Of a stretch of 64,000 bases of DNA, positions 53,072 to 64,000 are shown piece after piece. The translations under genes and the position numbers were made by a program. How positions within the stretch are numbered: position 1 is the stretch's first letter; each line of letters starts with the position of its first letter. The DNA is taken from assembly GCA_021527695.1 (NCBI GenBank), contig JAKFAO010000003.1:868001-932000 (forward strand), in the 5' to 3' direction. The DNA is from Naematelia aurantialba (taxonomy: Eukaryota > Basidiomycota > Tremellomycetes > Tremellales > Naemateliaceae). The notes beneath the pieces are model-generated. The model was not told the DNA's origin. It did not search any database and saw only the letters and a program-made list of their open reading frames with translations.

Positions 53072-54246
53072 TCAATCGCTGTCTCCGTCATTTGAATCAC
53101 CCCTGCCAGAATCCACCGTCCCACTCTCCCTCTGCGTGGCAGCCGCAGCATTGAGGTCAATGATCGCATCCTTCACCGCGCTCCTGGCCTTTCTCTTCCG
53201 CTTCTTTGTTTTCCATTTGCCATGCTCTTCTGCATTCACGTCCACTCCGTTGGCTCCCTCTTTCTCACCCACATCCTCTTCCCTCGCTCTCTTTTGTCTA
53301 TCTTCCTTCCCCTCAACTTGTTTCTTTCCTTTCCCCTCTCCTCTCCCCGCATCGACGCCCACCACCTTTTCAACTTTCTTCTTCCTCACGCTAAGCGGAT
53401 TTGGAGCCTTAACCCTGCTTCTCTGAAGGTGGCTCACTGAACCCGACCCAGACGAGGAGGCGACGACATTTGCCCCGTCCTTGACGTCTTTGAGGATCTC
53501 AGCCCCAGCCCGTCGGCGTTCTTCCTCGGCTAGTACCTTGTGTTTCAAGGTAGATTGTGATGGAGGAGATAGCACGAGTACTCCCCGGGGATTGAAGTGG
53601 AGCATCGGGAGGCCGGGGATGGTATTCATGTTGGTGCGAAGGGAAGTTGATTGCGCAGCGACGATGTACCGGTGTTTGTTTGTGGGCCCTAGTGGGATCA
53701 GCATCAAACCATAGGAGCTCCTAAAGATCAATGAAGGCGGTTTGAGATGTGGCGACGTAAGGCGGGCTACTCACCGACAACATCGATCAGACAGGCATCA
53801 GGCTCGAGCGTTTCGCGATGATTGCACCGCCGCCGCTCGAAGCTCTTGGCAATGTCCACAAAGCCCTGGTACTCCTTTCCAAGCTTGTAAAGCGCCTCGA
53901 TACAACATTGGGTAATCACTGCATATATCAGCCAACAAGCCGACGTCCCTGGCAACTTTCGTCGACCCAGACCAGAGAGAATGCAGGCTCACTAGGCTTG
54001 ACCTCCCCCTGTACGCACGCCCCAAGCTGCTTGTATAGGTCCGAATCGCGGTTTGTCTCTACAATCAGATCGTTTGATACTTCGCTCAGTCAGCACTGAC
54101 GTTACCGTTGTTGTATCCACCGTAGTCTCGAAGAGAAGCGGAGAGAGGGAAGGCTTACCGAGGATTTGGAACGGGGAGCGGAAGGAAAAGGTTTGAACAT
54201 ATAGTGCCATAACACGCTTGTATATCTTGGCACGCTTTTGACGCAT
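53072..54246 (-). CDS. UTP23: rRNA-processing protein UTP23 (PIN-domain, SSU processome)
   Basis: Component of the small-subunit processome in the nucleolus, acting on snR30 release in yeast. Start ATG 54246: MRQKRAKIYKRVMALYVQTF, the hallmark N terminus, then SFRSPFQIL. The PIN domain holds MITQCCIEALYKLG, FERRRCNHRETLEPDACLIDVVG (CCHC zinc site) and LMLIPLGPTNKHRYIVAAQ. NPLSVRKKK occurs near the end, followed by a Lys/Glu-rich tail. Four to five exons. Divergent from the SUZ gene, about 300 bp between starts. Confidence 0.9.
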
Positions 54247-54550
54247 CTTCGCTCTCGAATCCCCTCGCACGCTCCTGAAGTAGACAACCAACCGACAGGG
54301 TTGAAGTGCAAGAGAGACTGAACAACGCCCGACTGTAACTTTTGGCCGGCGAGATACAATCACGTGACCAATTTCCTCGCCCGTTTTCGTCGCCCAACCA
54401 TTTCGCGTTTCCCGTGTCCCATCCCATCCTCTGTGTCTTGTCATTGTGCGTCGCGGCGTTCTCGGCAACGAGCTAGACATCAGTGCTCCCGCCCCCTGCG
54501 ACGACTATCATCGTGGTGTCTGTGGTGCTAACCTTGGGCGACTTCGCTTG

Positions 54551-55739
54551 ATGAGCCATGACTCGCAATCTGTCATGAATACGCGTCCGAGTGGGAATGA
54601 GGACGACTGGGACACGGTGGGTCTCCAGTCTCGGTATTCCAAGCTCTCTGCATTTGCAATCGGACCTATTCACTTTGAATTCTCCTTTCCAGATCCCCTA
54701 GGCGATTCCGTGCATTGCTCTTTGGAACTGATGCCTCGTGGGAGCGGCGCACCCGCCCCGGGAACTGCGCAAGCCCCCCCCTCTTCTGGAGGTAAGGAGG
54801 GCAGTGCTGATGAGATGAGACAGGACGACATCGTCCCTGCTCGAGCTCCGACTCAATCAGGCAAGACCGCCAAATCGCTTCGCCCTACAGCAAGCGAGTT
54901 CAAGCCTCAAGGCCCGGTTGTGAAGTCGCCGGTATCGCAGCAGTGGGGGTACCCTACCCCCACGGCATGGGCGCCTGTGACACTTGCTCGGCGTGGAGAG
55001 GCGGAGGAGGATGAATGGTATGGCCCGAAACGGCCCATGACTAATCGCCAGATATGGGATAGCGCGTACGTGTTTTCATGTTGATTGTCCTTTTCGTCGT
55101 CGTCGCTTCTGTCATCGTCGTGGACATCATCACCGTCTTCGTCGTTTTCGTTGTTTCTCTTGTCGTTGAATAGTTTCGTTGTTTCGATGCCCATATAATC
55201 GCCTTCCCGTCGTAGGCTCTATGAAACATGTCGTTGACTAGTGTTACAGGAACACAGCTGTTCAACCCAAGATCATGCAGCCGGCCCCGTCGCTAGCGCC
55301 CGCACCAGCTTTGCAGATCCTTCGACGACCGACCTCGGACGGCCCGCAGAAGCGCATTGAGGCGCAGCCTATTCCTGGCATCAAAAGCCTCGAAGAACGA
55401 GCTGAGGAGTACCGCCTTGCAAGGGAACGGATCTTCGGGGCTGAGACTGCCGGTGTCGGTGCCGGTTCTGGTAGTGTCAACGCTGGCGGAAGTGGCTCCC
55501 GAAGTGGAAGTGCCGGAGGTGGGAGCGGAAGGAGCACCCCGGGGGGAGACAAGGGACGTGAGCAGGAGCGAGCTAGAGACCGGGAGAGGATGATGGTTCC
55601 GTCTCAGGTGCGGTCAAGCTCTGGTCCAGGCCAGGGACAAGGACAAGGACAAGGACAAGGACAAGGACAGGCGATTGGAAGAGGTCTTGTGAGGCAGCCG
55701 AGGGGTCCTGGTCAGGGGGGTGGATTCGGTGCTATTTAA
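54551..55739 (+). CDS. SUZ-domain RNA-binding protein with a PAM2-like motif
   Basis: Exons 54551-55065 and 55250-55739 (334 aa). The SUZ core is LQILRRPTSDGP, then IKSLEERAEEYRLARERIFG; the C-terminal GRGLVRQPRGPGQGGGFG resembles the SUZ-C motif, as in animal SZRD1. Upstream, LRPTASEFKPQGP fits the PAM2 consensus that binds the MLLE domain of poly(A)-binding protein. Between SUZ and SUZ-C lies a Gly/Ser-rich spacer with a GGACAA hexanucleotide repeat (Gly-Gln, about 55631-55670). The start could also be 54581 (MNTRPSGNEDDWD). A role in mRNA metabolism is likely from the domains. Confidence 0.8.
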
Positions 55740-56036
55740 CCAGGATGCTCTGTCCTGCTTTTAACGTATTGCAGTAGAAGGTGGTTGCATCCATACTTGC
55801 TATTTCTCGCCGAGTCTAGCAGAGCTGGAGTGCAAGTTAACAGGTTCCGGTCAACTTCATCCGAAAAATAGCTGGCGAACGATGGTGTGTCATCCTATGA
55901 TGTTTCTACCCGGCACGAGCTCATCTGCTCCTGAGGATCCATCGGCCGTACCAGCGAACGACAACGTCCATAGCGACACGGACGCGTTGCTGTGAAAGAC
56001 AGACCGGACGAGCGTGTAGATATGCGTTACATACAG
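55740..56036. other. Intergenic region before the TIR element
   Basis: 3' flank of the SUZ gene. No gene seen. Confidence 0.5.
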
Positions 56037-56040
56037 TAGG

Positions 56041-56501
56041 GTGCCATAAATCATGGATCGCCACTTAACTAGTAAAATGGCTGTGATTTTTCAAGCAGCT
56101 ATCTTGGTGGTACCTCCCCCAATATGTATGATGCGAAGGTCTCCTTGTACGGGGATACTTCCATGGTTAATATGAAGTGATCCGTACAGTGAGATAGCAG
56201 ACTATGACTAAAAGTTTTGTGCATATGAGACTCGAAGACAAGGCGAAGAGAGGCAAGAGAAAAACGCCACCCCATACAAAAGTGCAGAAAGTGCCTCGTT
56301 TTTGGACCCTCTATGCACAAAATCTGCAAAGTAAGTATGCAACTTAAACAGTACAGCATGATAGAGTACTAGTATATGCATCTCCTGATCCCCTGCACCA
56401 TTGATATCTTGACATACAGAGTGAGGGAACATAGTTCTGCCAAAATGCTCGAAAAATCACAGCCATTTTAAAGGTAAGTGGCGTTCCATGATTTATGGCA
56501 C
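56041..56501. mobile_element. TIR element (MITE) with ~58-bp inverted repeats
   Basis: 56041-56098 and 56446-56501 are inverted repeats: GTGCCATAAATCATGGA, CGCCACTTA and AAAATGGCTGTGATTTTTC occur at both ends in opposite orientation, with few mismatches. Length 461 bp. TA(G) lies just outside both ends (56037-56039 and 56502-56504; two extra G on the left), suggesting Tc1/mariner-like insertion. The interior has no transposase. Confidence 0.75.
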
Positions 56502-57056
56502 TAGTGTACTTGATCAACTGCCAACAGAACAGTTTCCAAACTCTTGGCTTTGGTGCTTACGAATAGGTGAATGCGAGAGGTAAACAAGGTGATTCGGTAG
56601 TGAATGTCATGTGATGCGCACCTTGGGGCTACTTCCGGGCGCCGCCGGCACCATCGTTCTTTTCCGCACACGCCAGAGGCGTGTCTCCTCTCTGAAAGTC
56701 CCAAAACCTATTTCCATTGAGAAGGTTCGCTAGTGCCCATAAAGTACCCTCTTCAAAAGAGGAACCCTCAACAGAGGAATCCTCAAACGCTTACGCTCTG
56801 AGGGGCGAGAATCCCCACACCTTCCAGTCTTGGCGGGAGAGAAGGCGTGGTGAAGACAACCTTGGTATAAAGTCCAGCATCAGAAATCGCAGACGGTTGT
56901 AAACAGCATCTCCGAAACCCCAGGAGCAGTTCAACAAATTGCTGCCTGGCGCACCAATACTCCCTTTAGCACACCGTCCGAGAGCTTTGCCTCTACTCAA
57001 GATGAGAACAGGAGCGGGCAGGCCACACGAGAGCTCAAGTCGGCGGAGAATCCACT
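56502..57056. other. Region between the TIR element and an unknown gene
   Basis: One frame from about 56905 (SETPGAVQQIAAWRTNTPFS) to about 57140 is open and could be a 5' exon of the next gene with donor GTCAGT. This is not proven. Confidence 0.4.
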
Positions 57057-57548
57057 TTGGAACACACAATATGCTCCAAACTGCCTACTTTCGCAAAACG
57101 AGAAGAGTTTGTCAGGGCACTGGGAGGCCTTGAGAGTCAAGTCAGTCTACTTCATGGGTGCCTATATAGTGATGAGGCAACCCCTGTGGTCATGAAAGTG
57201 GCAGGGCACCCCACGCTCTTGGGGATGACCGAGACAATTGGGCCTATGGGCATGTACACGTACGACAGCATGATGGTGCTCGGAAATACGTGCTACCCCG
57301 GCGATTACCTCTCCGCCTCCAGGCGCCACTCCATCCACGTTTCAGAGCATGCTCACCAAATGAGCCGCAGTGAAGCCATCCGGCGCGTTGCGAAAGACGC
57401 CCTCATGAACATTGAACCAAGCTCAGCCACAGCGTTCCTCGAACATACTTTCGATAATCCGAGCGGGGAGCCTTTCTCACTGGTCACAGCTCTCTTATGT
57501 GACAGGATGGCCTCGTCCAATCATGGCACCACTGCCTCTGTGGGGTAA
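57057..57548 (+). CDS. Unknown protein (3' exon of a possibly longer gene)
   Basis: The frame lacks an ATG near its start (it opens at TTG); the first in-frame ATG is at 57192. No recognised domain; AFLEHTFDNPSGEPFSLVTALLCDRM is the most protein-like stretch. It may be spliced to sequence near 56905-57138. It lies just 5' of another unknown gene and could be a lineage-specific sequence. Confidence 0.4.
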   Translation: MEHTICSKLPTFAKREEFVRALGGLESQVSLLHGCLYSDEATPVVMKVAGHPTLLGMTETIGPMGMYTYDSMMVLGNTCYPGDYLSASRRHSIHVSEHAHQMSRSEAIRRVAKDALMNIEPSSATAFLEHTFDNPSGEPFSLVTALLCDRMASSNHGTTASVG

Positions 57549-58101
57549 CTGTTCTTATATACGATTCAATCATTGTGGATAGTCATAATTTGAGCTAAAC
57601 ATGCATTGGCCTGATGGTGGTGGGTTGTGGTTGTAGCTGGCTGTCGAGTGTTCACCATCCGATTCTGTCACTGTAGGGGTAGTCTCCCGATTACATAGTA
57701 CAAGTTCGATAGATTTCTGGGCATGTCTGCATTGTATCATGAAACAAAGGTAGAGCAGAGGAGGATGCCACGATGAGCATAGCAGACACCGTCAGACCTC
57801 AACTCGGAAGACGAGTGGGTCAGAGTGGCAAATTCAGGAGAGAAGGCTCCTCACGTCAACATCAGCACCGTTTCGATTGAAAGTTGGTGGTGCTCGAAAG
57901 GAGCGTCGATTTTGGGGAGACGTGAACAATAGGGGAAGGGATGAGGCAGTCATCGAAGCCCACGACTACCAGGCTGGAATGGCAAAAAATACACGCACCG
58001 TCCACCGTTACCACCACCTCCACTCATTGCTACTGAAGACGACTTGGCTGCAAGGCACCCATTGCACACAGCTTCCTGTTGAAGCGGACAGATTCAGCAC
58101 G
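57549..58101. other. Intergenic region
   Basis: No gene recognised; the open frame into the next gene begins at 57877 without ATG. Confidence 0.5.
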
Positions 58102-59175
58102 ATGGGAGATGGGCACCTTGAACCACAGGCTGGAGAGAAGAAGGGAAAGAAGAAGAGCGGTAACAAGACCAGGGGCCCAAGCGAGGACCAGGAGGCGGAG
58201 GGAAGCAGCGCCTACAACAATACATCCCCACCCGGAACCCTTTCCCAGCAATTCTTGGACAAGGTCAAAGAGATGAGGGACCAATACCCCAACTTGGACA
58301 GCTCCAATGGTCTGGTGGTATACCGAATGCCCGACGTCAGCAAGTTCAGAATTACTACAAAGACCTACAAACACCCAAAGGAGGTACTACCCGAAGCCCA
58401 ATCTCAGCAACCATCCCAGAGCGCTTCTTCCCCTGCGGCCAGCATTGACCAGTCTAGGTACGCTGTAGTTCGCTTTGGGCCCAGTCTGGCCCGTCTCGTT
58501 TCTTTTCGTGATCGTGACCGAGAGTTTAAAGACACCATCATCATGGGCGGGTTTGCAACCGACCACATGAGAAACACGCTTCTTGACGCGTGGATGAAGC
58601 CCCTTTTTGTTCTGACGCAAACGACGGATGAAGAAGATCCCAGAGGAAGCTCAATGATGCAAACAAGGCAGTGGACTTCACGGAGCGATTATCCTGTTGC
58701 CAGTGCAAGTGTTGCAATCGTTTCTAGGCAGCACCCGGGAGTGATGATGTTCTTCTCGGGTGAGAGACAGGAGACATTGGCAGCGTTTGAGTTCACGTCG
58801 TACTGGGCAACGGTATTGTATTCATCAGGAGTCGCCGGGGTTCCAGGTTCGAAGATATCTTCGGCCGAACCGAATGCTTTTGTACAGGCGAAGGACAGTG
58901 CGTTTGAAATAGCCCACCACAGTCTCGCCCAGAACGACCCGGCCCAGCCTCAAACTGAGGGGGAAAAACATCGTTCGCACGGCGACGAGGGGTTCGAACA
59001 GGCTGTAACGTGGTGCTTACAATACGACAAATTTCCAGAAATCCTTCGTGAGTTTATGGTCAGATCGGAACTTTGTCAGAAACTGGGATATGACGCGGAA
59101 ACGATGGCAAAGCAGACAGCACCGCCTTCGAAGCATTGTGGTGGTTGCACCGTTGATAGTTGCATAGTGAATTAG
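58102..59175 (+). CDS. Unknown intronless protein ending in a CaaX-like box
   Basis: 357 aa from ATG 58102 (MGDGHLEPQAGEKK). A Lys-rich N terminus (GEKKGKKKSGNK), then a folded-looking body: YAVVRFGPSLARLVSFRDRDR, TLLDAWMKPLFVLTQTTDEE, SASVAIVSRQHPGVMMFFSG and FEQAVTWCLQYDKFPEILRE. The C terminus KHCGGCTVDSCIVN ends in CIVN, a plausible prenylation (CaaX) signal, with two more Cys nearby. No family recognised. The lack of introns, near a transposable element and another unknown gene, suggests a lineage-specific gene. Confidence 0.6.
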   Translation: MGDGHLEPQAGEKKGKKKSGNKTRGPSEDQEAEGSSAYNNTSPPGTLSQQFLDKVKEMRDQYPNLDSSNGLVVYRMPDVSKFRITTKTYKHPKEVLPEAQSQQPSQSASSPAASIDQSRYAVVRFGPSLARLVSFRDRDREFKDTIIMGGFATDHMRNTLLDAWMKPLFVLTQTTDEEDPRGSSMMQTRQWTSRSDYPVASASVAIVSRQHPGVMMFFSGERQETLAAFEFTSYWATVLYSSGVAGVPGSKISSAEPNAFVQAKDSAFEIAHHSLAQNDPAQPQTEGEKHRSHGDEGFEQAVTWCLQYDKFPEILREFMVRSELCQKLGYDAETMAKQTAPPSKHCGGCTVDSCIVN

Positions 59176-59568
59176 CTCCAGAGAGGGCAGTTCGGGCGGA
59201 TGATTATCGGGCTCAGTAAGCGTGTGAGATGTTGCCTTCATTCATGAACCGAACATGAAGAACACATCGCGGTGGACGAAGTGCCAATTTGATGCTGCCA
59301 CTGGCTAAGCTCTTAAAAAACCTGTGCATCTTGTACAGTACAACACGCTGTGAATCTGGTGAATCACGACAGTCCCTCCTTTGCACATACCCGCCGGCTT
59401 AGCCCTTCTTTCACGTTCCCGCATGAGCATTCCTCGATGCGACGTTGATTGTGGTTGTCATAAGCACTCAGATTCCGAATACCAATGCATAGAAACTGAA
59501 TCAAAAGAGGATAGGCACAACTCGAACAACCACGCCAAAGGTGGCGCTGCCAGACCACCGCATTGCCA
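59176..59568. other. Intergenic region
   Basis: Convergent end with the URC1-like gene. Nothing recognised. Confidence 0.6.
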
Positions 59569-61865
59569 TTAGTGCACGATGTCCTCTGTACATTGTCAGC
59601 CCTTGTCGTCGCGTTTTCATCTCAAACTTACCCCATCCACGGCCCTTGGTCTGCTTCACGAGCTCGTCGGTCACCTGCTTCTTCGAGAAGTAGCCCGATT
59701 GGATCTGAAGCGTCAGTGGCGCCTCGCTGATGTAACAACAAAAATCTCACCTTCGCGTCAATCTCCACGCGCGAATCCGCCGGGATCAGCTCCTCTGGGA
59801 TCTCGTACCGGTTCTGCACCGTGATCCCACTCGATATAATCGCGTCGTACTTGAGGTTGGACATGGAGATGAGGTTGGTGATATGCTTGATGCCCAGGAA
59901 GTGCAGCACATCGGGCATAAGGGCCTGGTGACGCGCATCTTTCACTCCCGCCACCGCTTCCGTGTTGTTGAAGTACTCAGCAGCGCTGTCTCCGCCCCGT
60001 TTGCGACGATTGTACACCATGTATTTCAGGACCTCTCCTAGAGAACGTCCTTCCTTTTGGAAATATATTATAACGCCGACCCCCCCTCGCTGAGCGCACT
60101 TGATCGCCTCAGAGATACCAAAAATTAGGTAAGGTCGACAAGTACAAATGTCCGACCCAAAAACGTCCGAGCCCGAACACGAGTCGTGCGGTCGACATGT
60201 CACTTCTGTGTCGGGGTTGCCGAGCTTGGAAGGGTCTCCCACAATGTAAACCGTCATGCCACCGATGGGAGGTAGGAAGACCTTGATGTCTGGTCGAGTG
60301 AGTAGTTCAGGGTACATGCCACCAGTGTCTTCGAACAGAGCTCGACGCAGGGTCGATTCCTCGATGTCGAGCCGCTCAGCCACACCGGGAAGGTACCATA
60401 CAGGGTCGATAGCTGCTTTGTACGTGTTGACTTCAACACCTCGGTCGACACCGGGGAAGGCCGCCAGTTCAGGAGAGCGGATCACAATCTGGCCATCGAC
60501 GGGGAACTCGCCCTGCCGTGCAAGCACGTCAAGCTCTTCGATCTTGATATGTGCTTTGGTCTGCGAAATTGTCGGGCGCACATCAAGTCCCTCAGCGTAT
60601 TCCTGCAAATGAGCATACTGCCTCAATAGGGCTGACACGGCTCACCTTTCCCCAGACTTCTTGGGTCATGGCGCCCCATGGGTCGAAAGCGACGATCTTC
60701 CACTTGCCCTTGTTACCAGCCTCACCACGACCTGTTCCATCGCCAAACCACCCGGGTCGCGGAGGGAGTACGAACGGTGGCTTCACAAGTCAGCACATCG
60801 GGACAACGGAGCCTAAGCGTTTGATAGAAAAAGACCTGTAGACGAAGACTCACGTGCGTGTTGGTCAGATCCGGTCTCCAATCAGGCTTGAGCTGACCCA
60901 TAGCGATACTCAGCGCACGGTAAATCGAGTACGATCCTCCGTGGGCACCAATGGAGTTACGAATAGGGAGATTGGACTTGATTCGCGAGCAGACAACGGG
61001 ACCGCGCTCACGGACGTTCGCTTCGTATGTCAGCTACGCCACTCCATCTCCATTTTGGGGTAGTCAGAACTCACATGCACCCCACCTTATGGGGATTGGG
61101 TTGATACCAGCCTGGCTGGGGTAGGCTATCTCGTTTTAGCATTCCGATCAGGTCGGACTACCCGTAGCGAGACTTACTGGTCAGGACAACTCGGGAGGGG
61201 TACAATCCTTTCTTCGTGTCCTCTCCCTCCTTGCGGGGACTGACGGGTCCCGGTGCACCACCGCCAGCCACTGCACCCGCCAAGCTGAGGTTGCCGTACG
61301 GGGTGCTGGTCCCGCTGGCAGCGGTCTGGTAACTGATGCTTTCCCTCGATGCACGTAGCGCATCAATCCCCCCACCCTGACGGGGCGATGAGATGGGCGA
61401 AATGGTGCCATTCGAGTAGTGGGGTGCTGGAGCACAAGGGATGTTGTCGGTTCCACTTATCACTGGAGATGGGGGGACCGAGGAGTCGATACCTCCGCCG
61501 GCGAGGTTGCGGGTCGAAGAAGAGGGACGGGGCACGAAGGGGGCAGCGAGAGGAGATGTAGAGGACGACGGCGAGGGGGCATGAGAGAGGGATTCGACCT
61601 ATGTATGTCAGCCGTAGTCCTAGACCTGATTACACAGGCGACGAGTGGCTCCGCACAACTGTATCCAGGGGGCCAGATTCCGCCCGTCATCGTCTCTTGA
61701 TCCCACTAATAGCAGACCCAGTCGAATGGAGAGGGGTGGGTATCACAGAGTCCGAGACGCGCCGATTGCAAGAAGGCTCACTTGGGCGGCAAGCTTTTCA
61801 TGCTTTGCATCGAGGTTCTCGATTGCACTCAAGATCTTGCTGAGGATATCGCTATCTGCGCACAT
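59569..61865 (-). CDS. URC1: URC1-type GTP-cyclohydrolase-II-like protein (uracil catabolism)
   Basis: In yeasts with the URC pathway, Urc1 is needed to use uracil as nitrogen source; it resembles GTP cyclohydrolase II. Start ATG 61865 (MCADSDILSKILSAIENLDA), then a Ser/Pro-rich N-terminal region. The core includes SIGAHGGSYSIYRALSIAM, FDPWGAMTQEVWGK, HDSCSGSDVFGSDICTCRPY with the zinc Cys cluster, GGVGVIIYFQKEGRSLGEV and SNLKYDAIISSGI. The last exons join VEIDAK to IQSGYFSKKQVTDELV and, after a GTAAGT intron, to EDIVH with stop at 59569. About seven introns. Biochemistry of the family is incompletely known. Confidence 0.85.
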
Positions 61866-62382
61866 CCTGAGTGTCTGTCTGATTTATGGGGATCGTTGGT
61901 CTGACAAGGTATGGCAAACAAGTGGAAGACGACTCGGAGGGGTGGAGCCCGAGATAAGGCTGGCGATAAACAAAGGATCACGTTTGAAACGCTGGTCAGT
62001 CCGAGATCTGCGATTAGACAATGGTAAAGCACACGTTCTTGTACTTGTATGTCTACAGATGCGTGAACCGTTGGGAAGAGCAGAAGGGAGAGGAGAGAGA
62101 GCCAGACCACCGACGTCGATGAATGTGATCTTATTATGGCTTTAGGACCTTCGGATGGGAATAATGACAACTCGTCCGAGTCATGCACCAGCCACGTGGG
62201 TGGAGCCGCTTTGGATGCCAGCTTCGGCTAAGATTTCACAACGGATTTAATACTTATGGAGAGCTGCGATGATGTGCAATGAGGCTAGTACATGCATACA
62301 ACAGTGACAAGACAGGACTATTGTCTGTGCAGCAGGCCAGGAATGACACACGCTATAGGGAAAGCTCAGCGCACTGGGACAA
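61866..62382. other. Intergenic region between URC1 and TFB4
   Basis: URC1 starts and TFB4 ends here, so it must hold the URC1 promoter. No element recognised. Confidence 0.6.
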
Positions 62383-64000
62383 CTAGTCTACATCGATGGG
62401 GTTGTTGTGAGCTCCTGCTCGTCGTCCAGACCGGACGTTTGGCTCATGGGCGTGTCCATCTTCATGACGCAGCTTCTTTGGGGGTCGTGAAGGGACAGTA
62501 TCGGGTAGCGATACAGGTTCGATATTTGCAGCAAGCGCCTTGAGAATCGGGATGGACTTGATGGGGAATTTGGTCCTGTATATGATCAGCATATGCTTCC
62601 ACGCCAGTGCACCAAGAGTGAGAACGTACTTGCACATGAGGCATACCGGCAACGGTTTACAAAATACTGAGGATGTGAGCGGGGCTCTGTGATGCCAGAG
62701 GGCCGGACTCACTGCTCAGGCATACAGAGCAGACAAAGCCAACATCGACCACATCATGGTGGCAGAAGCAGACAGCGCGGAAATCCACAGCATCCTGTGG
62801 AGGGACGGCAAACGGAGTGGACCGCAAGGAAGGAGGAACGAGAAACATGGACTAAACTGTTGTAAGCTAGCGCTCACTCATCTCGTGCGAGCGACCAGAC
62901 GTGAAGGTATTGCAGTAATCCCCCTCTCCCATTCCATCGCCAATACACCCCATCTGTAAGATGCGCGGCTTGCTGTAAGAATATAGGCGGCCGTGAACCA
63001 GTCCAAGGCGGAGGCAGAGTCAAGACATCGATAGATACTTTCTATTGACCGATGAGCTGACGTTTCTAGCAAGAAGAGAGAGCTGACAGCTTTTTGAGCA
63101 GCAAACACGCAGTTCATCATACCCACGTAACCACCTCGTTGCCCTCCAGATTGTCTGGTCGGCGGTTTTGGTCCTTCAGTCCCGCTCGTCTGGGCGGCGG
63201 CAGCCGAAGAACCTGGAGTGGCGTTGATGACCAATATCCGTGTTTCTAACTTATCAGGGCTTGAGGAGTTAGGGAGCTCGAGGTCTGTGTATGTTGGTTG
63301 AGTGTGAGCGGTTGAGGGGGATTGAGAGGCGACGCGGTTTATATCTTCGCGAGTCAGTCACGGAGGCCAGCGGTTGTCCGGACCTACAAGATAGAGCTTT
63401 CGTGAGAGCTGAAACGATTGCAGGAGGATCTAACCGTCCTCAGCTCAGTATTCCAAGCGAAGTAGTGGGCTCTGTCGGCTGACCATTTAGACCTTTTCCT
63501 TCGCTCGCCTCCAATCTCTCCTGCTCGTCCTCAAACATAGCTCGCAAGCTCGACTCAAACGTCTTATCGAGTCGCACAAACGGTGCGTACATATTTGCCT
63601 TTGGCTTGGTGCCCTCGTAATCCTCAAAAGGAATAGGGTAAAGCAGCTTTCTGATACACAGATTCAGCTGCAGTTACTCAGGGGAGGAAGGATGGGAGAA
63701 GGAAGATATGCAAGGATGGGAGAAGGAAGATAGGCATGGCAGACATTTGGTCACTTACGATGTTCCAGCACTCGCACCGTATACTATGACCTGATTGCCC
63801 CATCTCGCAGCAAGATGTGCGTTGAGAAAAACGATCAGGATGTTGATGAACTCTGTGAGGCTCAACGACGTATTCGGTGCTTTATACGTGGAGTCGGCGA
63901 GGAGAGATGGAGGAGCCGCCGACGCTAACAGAGACCATGAGAGTGGATGGAGGTCTAAAACAACCAGTAGGAGCGAGGCTGGTGTGGTTTCTGGGTAGAG
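62383..64000 (-). CDS. TFB4: TFIIH subunit TFB4 (p34), 5' end beyond the window
   Basis: Subunit of the TFIIH core, acting in transcription and nucleotide-excision repair. The first visible exon reads LLVVLDLHPLSWSLL, the vWA-like start with the DLHP motif; later GNQVIVYGASAGTS, YVGMMNCVFAAQK and, near the C terminus, VDFRAVCFCHHDVVDVGFVC with the C4 zinc ring (CFCH...CSVC...CLMCK). C-terminal tail is Lys/Arg/Pro-rich, ending NPIDVD. About six introns. The start codon lies past base 64000. Confidence 0.88.

Overview
This window is nuclear DNA of a filamentous or yeast-like basidiomycete, most likely of the Tremellomycetes or a near relative. The phylum call rests on gene content, on many short GT-AG introns (about 35-110 nt) with CTAAC/CTGAC-type branch sites, and on chromodomain Ty3/Gypsy elements; the class call is inference. 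There is no prokaryotic operon structure.

Layout. 1-5.6 kb: housekeeping genes (mL44-type mitochondrial ribosomal protein, 5' end cut by the window; HSBP1-like protein with an 8-nt microexon; NAD kinase; an unknown gene divergent from it). 5.6-18.9 kb: a gene-poor nest of repeats. It holds two LTR copies of one family, a MITE-like element, and a large chromovirus (8796-18183, 5-bp target duplication GTAGG) with intact gag and pol, an antisense intron-containing gene between pol and the 3' LTR, and a composite 3' end (LTR, inverted gag-pol piece, LTR). The palindromic repeat that follows abuts a broken phosphotransferase (APH) gene. 20.5-27.9 kb: amino-acid permease, FMN-dependent luciferase-like monooxygenase and zinc-type alcohol dehydrogenase, well separated from each other. 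29.0-33.4 kb: GT32-type glycosyltransferase, an LTR relic and a degraded kinesin-like locus. 33.8-55.7 kb: dense conserved genes (Pro/Gln-rich large protein, RMD1/DUF155 protein, initiator tRNA-Met, mitochondrial aconitase, DMC1 recombinase, trifunctional folate enzyme, L-asparaginase, coiled-coil protein, UTP23, SUZ-domain protein). 56.0-59.2 kb: a TIR element and two lineage-specific genes, one ending in a CaaX box. 59.6-64 kb: URC1-type GTP-cyclohydrolase-II-like protein and TFIIH subunit TFB4, which runs off the window.

The genes do not form one pathway. Folate synthesis (FOL1), nitrogen salvage (asparaginase, URC1, permease), ribosome biogenesis (UTP23, mL44) and meiosis (DMC1) are each represented by single genes. 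The most unusual object is the chromovirus. Its transcript start can pair with 14 nt just after the 5' LTR (Tf1-like self-priming), it carries a spliced antisense zinc-cluster-like gene, and its 3' end looks recombined. Splice sites were placed by hand from consensus motifs and family conservation, so exon borders given as exact are predictions.
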